From: an uncultured Christensenella sp.
Lineage (GTDB): Bacteria; Bacillota; Clostridia; Christensenellales; UBA3700
DNA length: 64,000 bases
NCBI GenBank assembly: GCA_910583995.1
Contig: CAJTYW010000006.1
Coordinates: 49,517-113,516 of the forward strand
Reading direction: 5' to 3'
The notes beneath the pieces are model-generated. The model searched no databases. It worked only from the letters and a program-made list of their open reading frames with translations, and had not been told where the DNA came from. The position numbers were made by a program, and so were the translations under genes. Below, in pieces: positions 52,730 through 61,411 of the stretch; positions within the stretch are counted from its first letter, which is position 1, and the number at the start of each line of letters is the position of its first letter.

Positions 52730-55700
52730 TTACTCTTTATCGTCATTACCAATACCAATATCAAACAAATCGCCTGCATTAATATCGTTATTTGACTCAT
52801 TTGCAATATCAAACAATTCACCTGCGTTGATACCATCATCGCCAGTAGGATTGTCATTGATACTGAATCCCAACAAATCATCATCTTCAAATGAGAAGTC
52901 ATCTAAGTTGTAAGAATTGTTATTATCTATACCAAAAATGTCAAGTTCGTCACTTCCGCCAACAATATCAACTTCCTTAAGTTCTTTAGGCTCTGTATAA
53001 TTGTTTGTAACACCTTTTGAACTATATGTGTCAATACTGATTTCGTCGCCATTATCATTCAAAGTACGAACGTCCAAGCACAATGACCTAAACTCTCTTA
53101 CCAATACCTTAAATGCTTCAGGTATACCTGGCTCACAGATTGCGTTGCCCTTAACAATAGAGTTATAAATATTTGTACGGCCTTCAACGTCATCTGATTT
53201 AACAGTAAGAATCTCTTGCAAAATGTGAGATGCCCCATAAGCTTCCAATGCCCAAATTTCCATTTCACCGAATCTTTGACCACCGAATTGTGCTTTACCA
53301 CCAAGTGGTTGTTGAGTAACCAATGAGTAAGAACCTGTAGCTCTTGCGTGAATCTTATCGTCAACCAAGTGGATAAGTTTCAACATATACATATAACCAA
53401 CTGTAACTGGGTTTTCAAATGCTTCACCTGTTCTACCATCAAACAACTTGATTTTACCTGTTGAGCTTAAGTTGTTTTCAATGAACAATTTCTTAATATC
53501 ATCTTCTGATGCACCATCGAATACAGGAGTTTCAACCTTCCAGTTAAGCATTTTAGCAACATATCCCAAGTGAACTTCAAGCACCTGGCCGATATTCATA
53601 CGAGAAGGCACGCCCAATGGGTTAAGTACGATTTGTAGTGGTGTACCATCTTCCATAAATGGCATATCTTCTTTTGGCAATACTCTTGATACAACACCCT
53701 TGTTTCCGTGACGACCCGCCATCTTATCACCAACGCCAAGTTTACGTTTTTGAGCAACATAAACAACTACTTTCATATTAACGCCAGGAGATAGCTCGTC
53801 CTTATTAGCTCTTGTAAATACCTTAACATCTACAACTATACCTTTTTGTCCGTGTGGCAATCTTAAAGAAGTATCTCTAACATCTCTAACTTTTTCACCA
53901 AACATTGCTCTTAGCAATCTGTCTTCAGGAGTAAGGTCTGTCTCACCCTTAGGTGTAACTTTACCAACCAAAATATCTTCACTTGATACTGTACTACCAA
54001 TTTGAATAATACCATCTTCGTCAAGATTTTTAATCATATCGTCACTTAAGTTAGGAATATCACGAGTGATTTGCTCTGCACCTAGCTTACTGTCACGAGA
54101 TTCGATTTCATACTCTTCGATATGAACAGAAGTAAATACATCGTCTTTTACCAAATCTTCACTGATAAGTATAGCGTCCTCGTAGTTGTAACCTTCCCAA
54201 GACATAAAGCCGATAAGTATATTTTTACCAAGTGCCAACTCACCTTGTGAAGTTGCAGGTCCGTCAGCAATGATTTCACCTTTGTTAATCTTTTGTCCCA
54301 ATGAAACAATAGGTCTTTGGTTTATGCAAGTGCCTTGGTTTGACCTTTCAAACTTACGCAATACATATTCTTTTCTAGTACCATCGTCACCAGTGATAAC
54401 AACTTTTTCGCCGTCAACATAGCTTACTGTACCATCGATTTCAGATAAAATACATACGCCACTATCATAAGCGATTCTATGTTCGATACCTGTAGCAATG
54501 ATAGGAGCTTCTGTTTTAATTAGTGGAACTGCTTGTCGTTGCATGTTAGAACCCATCAACGCACGAGATGTATCGTCGTTCTCTAAGAATGGGATAAGTG
54601 ATGCAGCAACAGATACCAATTGTTTAGGGCTTACGTCCATATAGTCAACACGGCTTGCATCAACTTCACGGATATCTTCACGAATACGACAAGTAACACG
54701 CTTATTTTTAAAGCTGCCGTCATCATTTAATTCTACATTTGCTTGTGCAACAACATATTTATCTTCTTCGTCTGCTTGCAAATATTCAACAAAATCTGTA
54801 ACAATTCCGTTTTCTTTGTCAACTTTGCGGTATGGAGCTTCAATAAAGCCATACTCATTAACTTTTGCATAAGTTGCAAGTGAAGAAATAAGACCGATGT
54901 TTTGACCTTCTGGTGTTTCGATAGGACACATTCTACCATAGTGAGAGTGGTGTACGTCACGAACTTCAAAGCCTGCACATTCTCTATTCAAACCACCTGG
55001 TCCTAATGCTGATAACTTTCTCTTATGAGTAAGCTCTGCGATTGGGTTGTGGTGGTCCATAAATTGTGACAATTGTGATGAGCAGAAAAACTCTTTAATA
55101 ACACTTGTCACAGGTTTGATATTGATATAAGATTGAGCAGTTTGCTCGTTATCGTCTTGAGTAACGCTCATTCTCTCTTTAATAACTTTTTCAAGTCTTA
55201 CTAAGCCTACACGCATTTGATTTTGAAGTAATTCACCAACTGCTCTTACTCTTCTGTTTGCTAAGTGGTCGATATTATCAATCTCACCAAAGCCTGATGC
55301 GTGTGCAAGGTTGATATTCATTGTAGCAATGATATCGTCCATTGTAATATGTTTAACTACCAATTCTTTTGCGTTTTCTTTGATTGCATTAATCAAATCT
55401 TCACCGCTGTAGTCTTGCATCATTTGTTTCAAAACAGGATAGTACACTCTTTCGTTAATACCAAGTTCCAAAGGATTGCAATCAACAAAAGCTGTCAAAT
55501 CAACAGTGTTGTTACCAATCATTTTAAACACACCGCCGTCGCCATTTGCGTTGTAAAGCAATACTTCGTTTATACCTGCATTTTGAATATTCAAAGCTAC
55601 TTCTTCAGAAATAACTTCGCCTTTAGTCGCAAAAATTTCGCCGTCTTCGCTAACAATGTCACTTGCAGCAGTTTGATTAGCAATACGAGTAGCAATAGAA

Positions 55701-56548
55701 AGTTTTTTGTTAAACTTGTATCTACCAACTCTTTGAGTATCGTATCTTTTGCTGTCAAAGAACATATTATTAATAAGCTCTGTAACGCCGTCAATAGTAG
55801 GAACTTCGCCACTCTTCAACTTTTTGAAAAGTTCGATTTTTGCATCGTCAACATTGCGTGCAATATCCTTCTCTATTGTGTCTTTAAGCATTTGGTTATC
55901 ACCAAACAACTCAAAAATTTGTTCGTCTGTACCAAAACCTAACGCTCTGATAAATGTAGTTGCAGGAAGTTTTCTCTTTCTGTCAACAACAACGTACAAA
56001 ATATTATTTGAATCTTGTTTAAACTCAAGCCAAGCACCCCTGTTAGGAATAACAGTAGTATCAAAACGGTCAATACCATTTCTGTCCTTTTGAGCAGTTG
56101 TATAAACACCCGGGCTTCTAACTAATTGAGAAACGATAACACGCTCCGCACCATTGATAATGAATGAACCGCTGTCAGTCATAAGTGGGAATTCACCCAT
56201 AAACACTTCATTATCCATAATGATAGGTTCGCCTTCGGTATTCTTTTTGATAAGTCTGACTTTAACCTTCAATGGTACTGCGTAAGTAGTATCTCTGTCC
56301 TTACACTCTTTAACAGAATACTTAGGATTCATATCCAAATAGTAATCCAAAAACTGAAGTTCCATTCTTCCGGCGTGGTCTTTAACCGGCGAAAAATCTT
56401 GCAAAACTTCACCAATTCCTTTTTCCAAGAAATTTTTGTAAGAGTCCTTTTGCAAAGCGATAAAATATGGAATATCAATTGTCTCTTTTATTTTGCTAAA
56501 AGAAACTCTTTCTGTATTGCCATATTTAACTTTGTGAATATTTGACAT
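52730..56548 (-). CDS. rpoB: RNA polymerase beta subunit
   Basis: A 1272-residue beta subunit. The rifampicin region reads L-S-Q-F-M-D-H-H-N-P and T-H-K-R-K-L-S-A-L-G; the common resistance positions (Q513, D516, H526, S531 in E. coli numbering) are wild type. The last 80 residues or so are an acidic extension with repeated short units such as A-G-E-L-F-D-I and A-G-D-L-F-D-I. GGAGAG precedes the ATG. The usual rplKAJL genes are not upstream: the next gene is a small repressor after a 530-base gap. Confidence 0.98.
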   Translation of the reverse strand: MSNIHKVKYGNTERVSFSKIKETIDIPYFIALQKDSYKNFLEKGIGEVLQDFSPVKDHAGRMELQFLDYYLDMNPKYSVKECKDRDTTYAVPLKVKVRLIKKNTEGEPIIMDNEVFMGEFPLMTDSGSFIINGAERVIVSQLVRSPGVYTTAQKDRNGIDRFDTTVIPNRGAWLEFKQDSNNILYVVVDRKRKLPATTFIRALGFGTDEQIFELFGDNQMLKDTIEKDIARNVDDAKIELFKKLKSGEVPTIDGVTELINNMFFDSKRYDTQRVGRYKFNKKLSIATRIANQTAASDIVSEDGEIFATKGEVISEEVALNIQNAGINEVLLYNANGDGGVFKMIGNNTVDLTAFVDCNPLELGINERVYYPVLKQMMQDYSGEDLINAIKENAKELVVKHITMDDIIATMNINLAHASGFGEIDNIDHLANRRVRAVGELLQNQMRVGLVRLEKVIKERMSVTQDDNEQTAQSYINIKPVTSVIKEFFCSSQLSQFMDHHNPIAELTHKRKLSALGPGGLNRECAGFEVRDVHHSHYGRMCPIETPEGQNIGLISSLATYAKVNEYGFIEAPYRKVDKENGIVTDFVEYLQADEEDKYVVAQANVELNDDGSFKNKRVTCRIREDIREVDASRVDYMDVSPKQLVSVAASLIPFLENDDTSRALMGSNMQRQAVPLIKTEAPIIATGIEHRIAYDSGVCILSEIDGTVSYVDGEKVVITGDDGTRKEYVLRKFERSNQGTCINQRPIVSLGQKINKGEIIADGPATSQGELALGKNILIGFMSWEGYNYEDAILISEDLVKDDVFTSVHIEEYEIESRDSKLGAEQITRDIPNLSDDMIKNLDEDGIIQIGSTVSSEDILVGKVTPKGETDLTPEDRLLRAMFGEKVRDVRDTSLRLPHGQKGIVVDVKVFTRANKDELSPGVNMKVVVYVAQKRKLGVGDKMAGRHGNKGVVSRVLPKEDMPFMEDGTPLQIVLNPLGVPSRMNIGQVLEVHLGYVAKMLNWKVETPVFDGASEDDIKKLFIENNLSSTGKIKLFDGRTGEAFENPVTVGYMYMLKLIHLVDDKIHARATGSYSLVTQQPLGGKAQFGGQRFGEMEIWALEAYGASHILQEILTVKSDDVEGRTNIYNSIVKGNAICEPGIPEAFKVLVREFRSLCLDVRTLNDNGDEISIDTYSSKGVTNNYTEPKELKEVDIVGGSDELDIFGIDNNNSYNLDDFSFEDDDLLGFSINDNPTGDDGINAGELFDIANESNNDINAGDLFDIGIGNDDKE

Positions 56549-56607
56549 ATTGCACTCTCCTTATAAAAAACTTTCAAATGCCATTAAAACATTGCGCATA
56601 TAATGAC

Positions 56608-56635
56608 ATTATAATACCCTACTATTGTACAACAA
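56608..56635 (-). promoter_or_regulatory. Promoter of rpoBC
   Basis: The minus strand reads TTGTTG (56630-56635), 16 bases, TATAAT (56608-56613), about 60 bases before the rpoB ATG. A dedicated promoter fits the absence of ribosomal protein genes upstream. Confidence 0.6.
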
Positions 56636-56639
56636 CCGC

Positions 56640-56842
56640 CTTTTTTAGTCAAATATAATTCTTTATATATTTTAAATTAATTTTAAAATCAAATAAACAC
56701 ACATATTTTGATAAAAAACCTGCAAAAACAACAATATTTTCAAAAATAATCGCAAATAAATTTTACCCAAATTTTTCATTGTAATTTTTTAGAAAAATAG
56801 GTTTAGCCAGATACTCTCTATAGTGCTTTGTTCGGCGAAAAA
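56640..56842. other. AT-rich gap upstream of the rpoB promoter
   Basis: About 200 bases without a credible ORF, RNA gene or repeat. Together with the two hairpins at 56843-57019 it makes up the 530-base gap between rpoB and the repressor gene. Confidence 0.5.
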
Positions 56843-56878
56843 ATATCATACGCAAACGCATTAAGTTTGTATGACTTT
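56843..56878 (-). terminator. Second terminator-like hairpin downstream of the XRE repressor gene
   Basis: On the minus strand TCATACAAAC pairs with GTTTG and TATGA (two-base bulge), followed by TATTTTTTCG. It lies about 200 bases after the repressor gene and 110 after the first hairpin. It may be a backup terminator or end a short unannotated RNA. Confidence 0.5.
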
Positions 56879-56981
56879 TAAATTGTCTATTTCATATTTT
56901 TTAGCTTAACTTTATCAAAATTTTGTAGGTAAATAATCTCAAAATTATCAAATTTAATAGCTTTATAGCAATTTTAACAAG

Positions 56982-57019
56982 AAAATAACACTATTAAGAA
57001 ATTTTTAATAGTGTTTTTT
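56982..57019. terminator. Terminator between the XRE gene and rpoB
   Basis: AACACTATTA pairs with TAATAGTGTT around a nine-base loop. Plus strand: T-run of five. Minus strand: ATTTTCTTG. The hairpin lies about 60 bases after the repressor gene and could work both ways. Confidence 0.7.
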
Positions 57020-57077
57020 ATATTTAATATTTTTATCTTTATTATATTTATCTTTATAAAATAGTGCAAAATATTTC

Positions 57078-57284
57078 CTAATCTTCCAAACCCGCAAGGT
57101 AATCAATAGACACACCAAAATACTGAGCGATTGCTATTAACTTAGATAAAGTTGGTTCACTCTTTCCAAGTTCCCAGCAACTGATAATTGATTTGCCTAC
57201 ATCTAAATCTTTAGCCAATTGAATTTGACCAATCCCCTTTTCTAATCGCAACGCAAGTAAGCGTTCTGCAAATGCACTTTTCAT
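57078..57284 (-). CDS. XRE-family HTH repressor, probably leaderless
   Basis: A 68-residue protein that is almost entirely a Cro/CI-type helix-turn-helix (I-Q-L-A-K-D-L-D-V-G-K-S-I-I-S-C-W-E-L-G-K, residues about 20-40). I start it at 57284 (M-K-S-A-F-A-E-R): the longer frame to 57386 would translate the operator region and adds 34 residues unlike any HTH. There is no Shine-Dalgarno, and a -10-like TAATAT ends only eight bases before this ATG, so the mRNA may be leaderless. It diverges from the membrane protein gene at 57408 across three palindromic operators. Confidence 0.82.
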   Translation of the reverse strand: MKSAFAERLLALRLEKGIGQIQLAKDLDVGKSIISCWELGKSEPTLSKLIAIAQYFGVSIDYLAGLED

Positions 57285-57295
57285 ATCTAAAATAT

Positions 57296-57371
57296 TACCA
57301 TAATATTGGGAAAAATACTCAAATTCCCAATAAATTGGAAGAAAAGGCTTGACATTCCCAATATATTGGGA
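57296..57371. promoter_or_regulatory. Three-site operator between XRE gene and 57408 gene
   Basis: A perfect 16-bp palindrome TCCCAATATATTGGGA is at 57356-57371, inside the plus-strand promoter spacer. A near copy (TCCCAATAAATTGGAA) is at 57325-57340 and a weaker one (TACCATAATATTGGGA) at 57296-57311, over the presumed minus-strand -10. Spacing of starts is 29 and 31 bases, about three helical turns. The layout is like a phage OR: the XRE repressor should bind all three and control both genes. Confidence 0.82.
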
Positions 57372-57378
57372 GTATAAT
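57349..57378 (+). promoter_or_regulatory. Promoter of the zinc-ribbon membrane protein gene
   Basis: TTGACA (57349-57354) and TATAAT (57373-57378), both consensus, 18 bases apart with operator site 3 filling the spacer. Repressor binding would block polymerase directly. Confidence 0.85.
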
Positions 57379-57407
57379 AAAAACATAAAACTTAGGAGGA
57401 ATAAAGT

Positions 57408-57737
57408 ATGTTTTGTAATAATTGCGGTAAAGAAATTAATAACAATGCAGCAATTTGCCCTTATTGCGGTGTTGTTGTAAATAAAAATGCTTTAAGTTCT
57501 GCCACAAACACTAACCAATCCAATACAATGGCAATAGTTGGTTTTGTATTTTCCTTTTTCATAGCTATAGTCGGACTTATTTGTTCTATTATTGGCTTAA
57601 AAAGAGCACCTGAATTAGGTGGTAACGGAAAAGGACTTGCTATTGCAGGCATAATCATAAGCACAATCTCAATTGTTATTACAATTATTTTAATCGTAAG
57701 CATTATTATAGGTGCGGCAGCAATCGTTGGTATGTAA
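57408..57737 (+). CDS. Zinc-ribbon plus DUF4190-like membrane protein
   Basis: A 109-residue protein. Residues 1-22 form a zinc ribbon (C3, C6, C18, C21: C-N-N-C then C-P-Y-C-G). Two hydrophobic segments follow (about 42-65 and 75-107) separated by R-A-P-E-L-G-G-N-G-K-G, as in DUF4190 proteins. AGGAGG lies eight bases before the ATG. Function unknown; it is the only plus-strand gene here and is the main target of the divergent repressor. Confidence 0.82.
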   Translation: MFCNNCGKEINNNAAICPYCGVVVNKNALSSATNTNQSNTMAIVGFVFSFFIAIVGLICSIIGLKRAPELGGNGKGLAIAGIIISTISIVITIILIVSIIIGAAAIVGM

Positions 57738-57753
57738 CACGCGTTCAATCAAA

Positions 57754-57790
57754 AAAATAAAAGCCCTTCAAGCGGGCTTTTATTTTTTTT
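57754..57790 (+). terminator. Terminator after the zinc-ribbon protein gene
   Basis: AAAAGCCC pairs with GGGCTTTT over a short loop, with A/T flanks extending the stem and eight T after. It lies about 20 bases after the stop. Confidence 0.92.
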
Positions 57791-57941
57791 GTATTTTTAA
57801 AGATTACATTTTTTTAATTCTAAAAATATTATATTAAAATATCTGTCTTATATTTTGGGTTTCAAATAAATTTAGTCAAAGTTTAGTAAACAATAGGAAA
57901 ATACAATTAATTATAGATATTATATTTATTATTAATATAAC

Positions 57942-57971
57942 AAAAATAATACCCACCTGTAAAGTGGGTAT
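57942..57971 (-). terminator. Terminator after the 154-aa membrane protein gene
   Basis: On the minus strand ATACCCAC pairs with GTGGGTAT over seven bases, followed by TATTTTTG. It lies nine bases after the stop. Confidence 0.8.
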
Positions 57972-57979
57972 CAAACAGA

Positions 57980-58444
57980 TTAATCAATAACAATTTCAGT
58001 TTCTACATTATTTGGGTCATCGCTTTCAAGTTCTTTTTCGGAAGTTTGCTCTGAATCTTCTTTTGCATCGTTTTCATCTTGCTTTTTCTTTTCTTCCAAA
58101 TATCTTTTTTCGTCTTTCATAAGCTTACTACAAATAAACATTGTTGCCCTTGTCATTTTGGAAATATTATGAGCAACCACTATTAATAAACCTAGCAAGA
58201 ATATACCAATAGCACAATTAATAAAGCCTACAAAAAGCGATGTTACACCATCTTGAACACTAAAGCAGAAATTAATAATCATAGCTATTAAATTTGCTGC
58301 AAGTAAAAGTGAACAAATTACTATAAAAATAATTGTAAAAAGTTTTTTCTCTTTCTTTAAATTCTCATTAGGGTCGTCTTTTACGTGGTCCGGCAAAAAA
58401 GCTTCAAACAAATCTTTTGTTTTATCATTGTTTTCTTTTTTCAT
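57980..58444 (-). CDS. Two-TM membrane protein of unknown function
   Basis: A 154-residue protein. Start at 58444 (M-K-K-E-N-N) is set by AGGAGA; a longer frame to 58462 adds six residues. Helices near 36-60 and 68-95 are followed by a basic segment and a highly charged tail (K-K-K-Q-D-E-N-D, then Glu/Asp/Ser-rich to E-T-E-I-V-I-D). No family recognised. It has its own promoter at 58583-58611 and a terminator, so it is a single-gene unit. Confidence 0.7.
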   Translation of the reverse strand: MKKENNDKTKDLFEAFLPDHVKDDPNENLKKEKKLFTIIFIVICSLLLAANLIAMIINFCFSVQDGVTSLFVGFINCAIGIFLLGLLIVVAHNISKMTRATMFICSKLMKDEKRYLEEKKKQDENDAKEDSEQTSEKELESDDPNNVETEIVID

Positions 58445-58582
58445 AATTTCTCCTGTTCCCACAATTTTATTATTAACAAAACCAAGAAAATACTAAAATT
58501 TGTTGTATTTAACAATAAAACTGAAACTTTAATCTAAGGCACTTCATTTCCACACAAACAGAAATGAAATTCCTTATTTTTT

Positions 58583-58611
58583 ATTTTATCACTTTTTAAA
58601 CTTTCTGTCAA
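58583..58611 (-). promoter_or_regulatory. Promoter of the 154-aa membrane protein gene
   Basis: The minus strand reads TTGACA (58606-58611), 17 bases, TAAAAT (58583-58588). The leader is about 130 bases and holds a hairpin TTTCATTTC/GAAATGAAG near 58541-58570. The rest of the gap from 58612 to 58783 shows nothing clear. Confidence 0.78.
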
Positions 58612-58783
58612 TACCACAAAAATAATTTTTACAATTAAAATCAATAATTAATCCCCAATCAAATTCTTATTTTGTAGAATTATTTAATTTATTTGCACCT
58701 TATTGCTACACTCTACCTGACAAAAGTAAATCCGAATTATTTATCCTGCAATATTCCATTAACGTAGAATATAATTCAAACCA

Positions 58784-59719
58784 TTAATCATTCAATTCTA
58801 AATGCTTATTTAATAAATAATGATTTCTACTCTCTTCAACAAATTTTTCTCCCAAAGTGATATAGCCTTGATTTTCATAAAAACTTAATGCACTTTCTAT
58901 TGAGTGAACAATTATATTTGATTTATTATTTTTTAAAGCTTCAGTTTCTGCCCAAAAGATTATCTGTTTACCATATCCATTGCCACGCTCTTCCTTTTTT
59001 ACCAAAATACGACCGATTCTTGCATATTCTTCTTCAACATCAACTCTTGCATAAGCAATTAATTCGTCATTTTTATATAAACAACAATGAATAAATTTTT
59101 CTTCATTTCCTTGAAACTCATCTTGTATATCAAAATTCAACTCATTAACAAAAACTTTTTCTCGTAAGTCTTTTATTTGCTTATCCAATTGACATTTAAA
59201 ATCAACACTAATTCCTAAGTTAATTTTAGATTGTATATAACTACTAAAATATTCTTTTTTATACATTTGTTGCAGTTTTTTTAATTGCCAATCAAAGCCG
59301 GTTATTATCTTTCTGCAATTAGAAGCTTTACAGTTACATTTGAACCGATAATTTTCATTATCTATAAAAGCATAGTCAACTAAAATTTCCTTATCAACTT
59401 CTATATCTTTACTAGCAACAAACACAATATTCCCTTGCACCCTACTATTAGGATTACAAGAATGATTACAATACGCCTTTATTTTCTCTTCATCTTTTTC
59501 CGTATATGCTCCAATAGCAATATCATCAGAAATCAGCAAATAACTATTTATGACACCCGATGTAAAAATTTCAGATGTTTTTAATATATAGCCACCTTTA
59601 ATCCATACTATTTCTTCTTGATAAACTTTTGTTTTAGCGAACATTCCAACGCCATTTATGGCGCTATTCAGTAATTCAATTTTCTCGCTTACAAATGTTT
59701 CTTTTTTAATCTTTCTCAA
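58784..59719 (-). CDS. SET-domain protein lysine methyltransferase fused to GNAT acetyltransferase
   Basis: A 311-residue two-domain protein. Residues about 11-140 form a SET domain: G-V-G-M-F-A near 23, N-H-S-C-N-P-N at 85-91 (SAM and pseudoknot), E-I-L-V-D-Y at 111-116 with the catalytic-site Tyr, and a post-SET zinc triad C128, C130, C135. Residues about 165-305 form a GNAT domain, with acetyl-CoA loop R-G-N-G-Y-G at 245-250 and F/Y-E-N-Q-G-Y at 281-286. All key residues of both domains are present, so both may be active, probably on protein lysines. It is last in a six-gene operon, 32 bases after the SDR gene. Substrate unknown. Confidence 0.85.
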   Translation of the reverse strand: MRKIKKETFVSEKIELLNSAINGVGMFAKTKVYQEEIVWIKGGYILKTSEIFTSGVINSYLLISDDIAIGAYTEKDEEKIKAYCNHSCNPNSRVQGNIVFVASKDIEVDKEILVDYAFIDNENYRFKCNCKASNCRKIITGFDWQLKKLQQMYKKEYFSSYIQSKINLGISVDFKCQLDKQIKDLREKVFVNELNFDIQDEFQGNEEKFIHCCLYKNDELIAYARVDVEEEYARIGRILVKKEERGNGYGKQIIFWAETEALKNNKSNIIVHSIESALSFYENQGYITLGEKFVEESRNHYLLNKHLELND

Positions 59720-59751
59720 AATAATTACCTTTTTTACTACGCAATATTTTA

Positions 59752-60537
59752 TTATTTATTTTCTTTAATGAATTTTTGAACACATTGACTAAATAAAGGA
59801 TTAGCTTCGCTTTTTAATAAAATGCTCACTATACTATATCCACCATCGATAGTAATATTTTCACCACTAATAAAACTTGACGCATCACTAGCTAAAAAAT
59901 ACACTACTTGTGCCACATCAATCGGTTTTCCAACCCGTGAAATAGGGGTAAAGAATGGTGCTATATTCATTTGTTCATCTGTATTCATATCAGTATCAAT
60001 TGCCCCTGGTGCAATAGAATTAACGCGAACATTTTTCAATCCAAAATTTACCGCTAAACATTTCATTAAACTAATAGTTGCAGATTTACTTATTGAATAA
60101 GACATACTTGCGAATGCTCCAGGATAAGCATCATTACTTGACATTAAAACAATACTTCCATTTTCATTAATATTGTCCTGTAGCCCAACAGTAATATATA
60201 ACTGCGAATAAAAATTACAATTCATTGTCTTTTGAAATTCACTAATATCAAAATTTCTAAAATCATCATTCTCACTAAATATCCCAGAGTTACAAACAAT
60301 TGAATCATATCTATAAGATTTTGCAATATTAACAAAGTCTTCGATATCTTTCAATTTTGTGAAGTCATATGGTCCCAATAATTTAACTTTTTCTATTCCA
60401 TATTTTTCTATTAACTCATTAGCCTTATCTTCATCGTGACAAAATGTTCCTATTATTTCATATCCTTCTTGAATAAACTTTTCTGTTATTGCTCTGCCAA
60501 TACCTTTTGATACGCCTGTTATTAATACTTTCTTCAT
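59752..60537 (-). CDS. Short-chain dehydrogenase/reductase
   Basis: A 261-residue classical SDR. The NAD(P) loop T-G-V-S-K-G-I-G is at 7-14, C-N-S-G near 86 in place of NNAG, catalytic Ser near 134 and Y-S-I-S-K near 147-151, then I-A-P-G-A-I-D-T-D-M and I-T-I-D-G-G-Y, as in FabG-like reductases. About 20 extra residues extend the C-terminus. Its ATG overlaps the upstream stop by four bases (ATGA), so it is coupled to the two-TM gene. Substrate unknown; it need not be a fatty acid enzyme in this setting. Confidence 0.88.
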   Translation of the reverse strand: MKKVLITGVSKGIGRAITEKFIQEGYEIIGTFCHDEDKANELIEKYGIEKVKLLGPYDFTKLKDIEDFVNIAKSYRYDSIVCNSGIFSENDDFRNFDISEFQKTMNCNFYSQLYITVGLQDNINENGSIVLMSSNDAYPGAFASMSYSISKSATISLMKCLAVNFGLKNVRVNSIAPGAIDTDMNTDEQMNIAPFFTPISRVGKPIDVAQVVYFLASDASSFISGENITIDGGYSIVSILLKSEANPLFSQCVQKFIKENK

Positions 60538-61394
60538 AATATATCATTCTCCTTGTCAGAATTATTTTTCACTATTTGTTTAAATGCTTTTGAATATGCC
60601 CCAAGCATGCAACTAGTCATTTTATAATAAATCGGCTTGTGCTCAGAGTCTTTTCTCATTGATAAATACCCTTCCTGAAACCAAATTGTCCCATCGTTTA
60701 TATCCTTTTGTCCTTGGCTAAATAAGATTACCCCACATACCAATGGTAAAGTGTTTCGTCCTACATATTTGTTATCAGTTTTAATAGCTTGAAAACTTAA
60801 ATTTTTCTTTGCAGTACTAGATAAAGAATCTAATATTATCTGTTTTCTTGCATTTAATTCATTGATATTGTTTAATGATTCTAAATAGAAAATACTATAT
60901 TTTATACCAAGAGCACAGTTTTTTGCCAAAACCACTTCCGCATGTCCGTTTAAAATTTCTGTCTCTAAAGTTTCAGAGAATATCCATATATTCTTCCATT
61001 TTGCTGTATCACCTTCTATTTCTGTCATTTCTTTTTCTAAAATAATTCTCTCATTTTTTATAGCTTCTTTATCAACATCAATTTCTATCGTCGCAACTTC
61101 AAACGCTTGCTTATAACAGCAAAGGCTATTCCTTTTATCACATTTATAATATGCCTTATTTTTATTCACTATTTTTTCCAATTCAGTCTCTTCTGTCTTC
61201 AAATACATATATATTAAAACCGAAGTTGCAATCCAACAAACAATACAAATTAATATTATAACAACACAGATTATTGCTGCTTCAATTAAATTCACGGAAT
61301 AAATTGCACTTAATAAATTACCAGCAATAAACACAATTATACCTAATAGAAAGCCCAAAGCACCAATGTTCCAACCATTATTTTTTTCTTTCAT
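60534..61394 (-). CDS. Two-TM protein with a cytosolic domain, paralogue B
   Basis: A 286-residue protein of unknown family. Two helices near 12-32 and 38-65, a charged linker, a Cys-rich patch (C-D-K-R-N-S-L-C-C), then a domain (about 135-190) with I-W-I-F-S-E-T-L-E-T-E-I, A-K-N-C-A-L-G-I-K-Y and Y-L-E-S-L. The same layout and signature occur in the next upstream gene, so the two are paralogues. The strand-loop pattern before G-I-K-Y recalls PLD-like or nucleotide-sensing folds, but no catalytic HxK is present. It overlaps the SDR gene by four bases. A membrane sensor or anchor is my guess. Confidence 0.75.
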   Translation of the reverse strand: MKEKNNGWNIGALGFLLGIIVFIAGNLLSAIYSVNLIEAAIICVVIILICIVCWIATSVLIYMYLKTEETELEKIVNKNKAYYKCDKRNSLCCYKQAFEVATIEIDVDKEAIKNERIILEKEMTEIEGDTAKWKNIWIFSETLETEILNGHAEVVLAKNCALGIKYSIFYLESLNNINELNARKQIILDSLSSTAKKNLSFQAIKTDNKYVGRNTLPLVCGVILFSQGQKDINDGTIWFQEGYLSMRKDSEHKPIYYKMTSCMLGAYSKAFKQIVKNNSDKENDIL

Positions 61395-61411
61395 ATTATA
61401 TTCCTTATTTT

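Noticed and set aside
55000..55110. Rifampicin-resistance change in rpoB (H-H-N in place of Q-N-N)
   Set aside because: The common resistance positions corresponding to Q513, D516, H526 and S531 are wild type; the differences look like lineage variation.
55301..55942. A 213-codon open frame on the plus strand inside rpoB
   Set aside because: It is the antisense shadow of a well-conserved rpoB region, with no ribosome site or recognisable protein.
57285..57386. N-terminal extension of the XRE repressor
   Set aside because: It covers the three operators and both promoters and adds residues unlike any HTH family.
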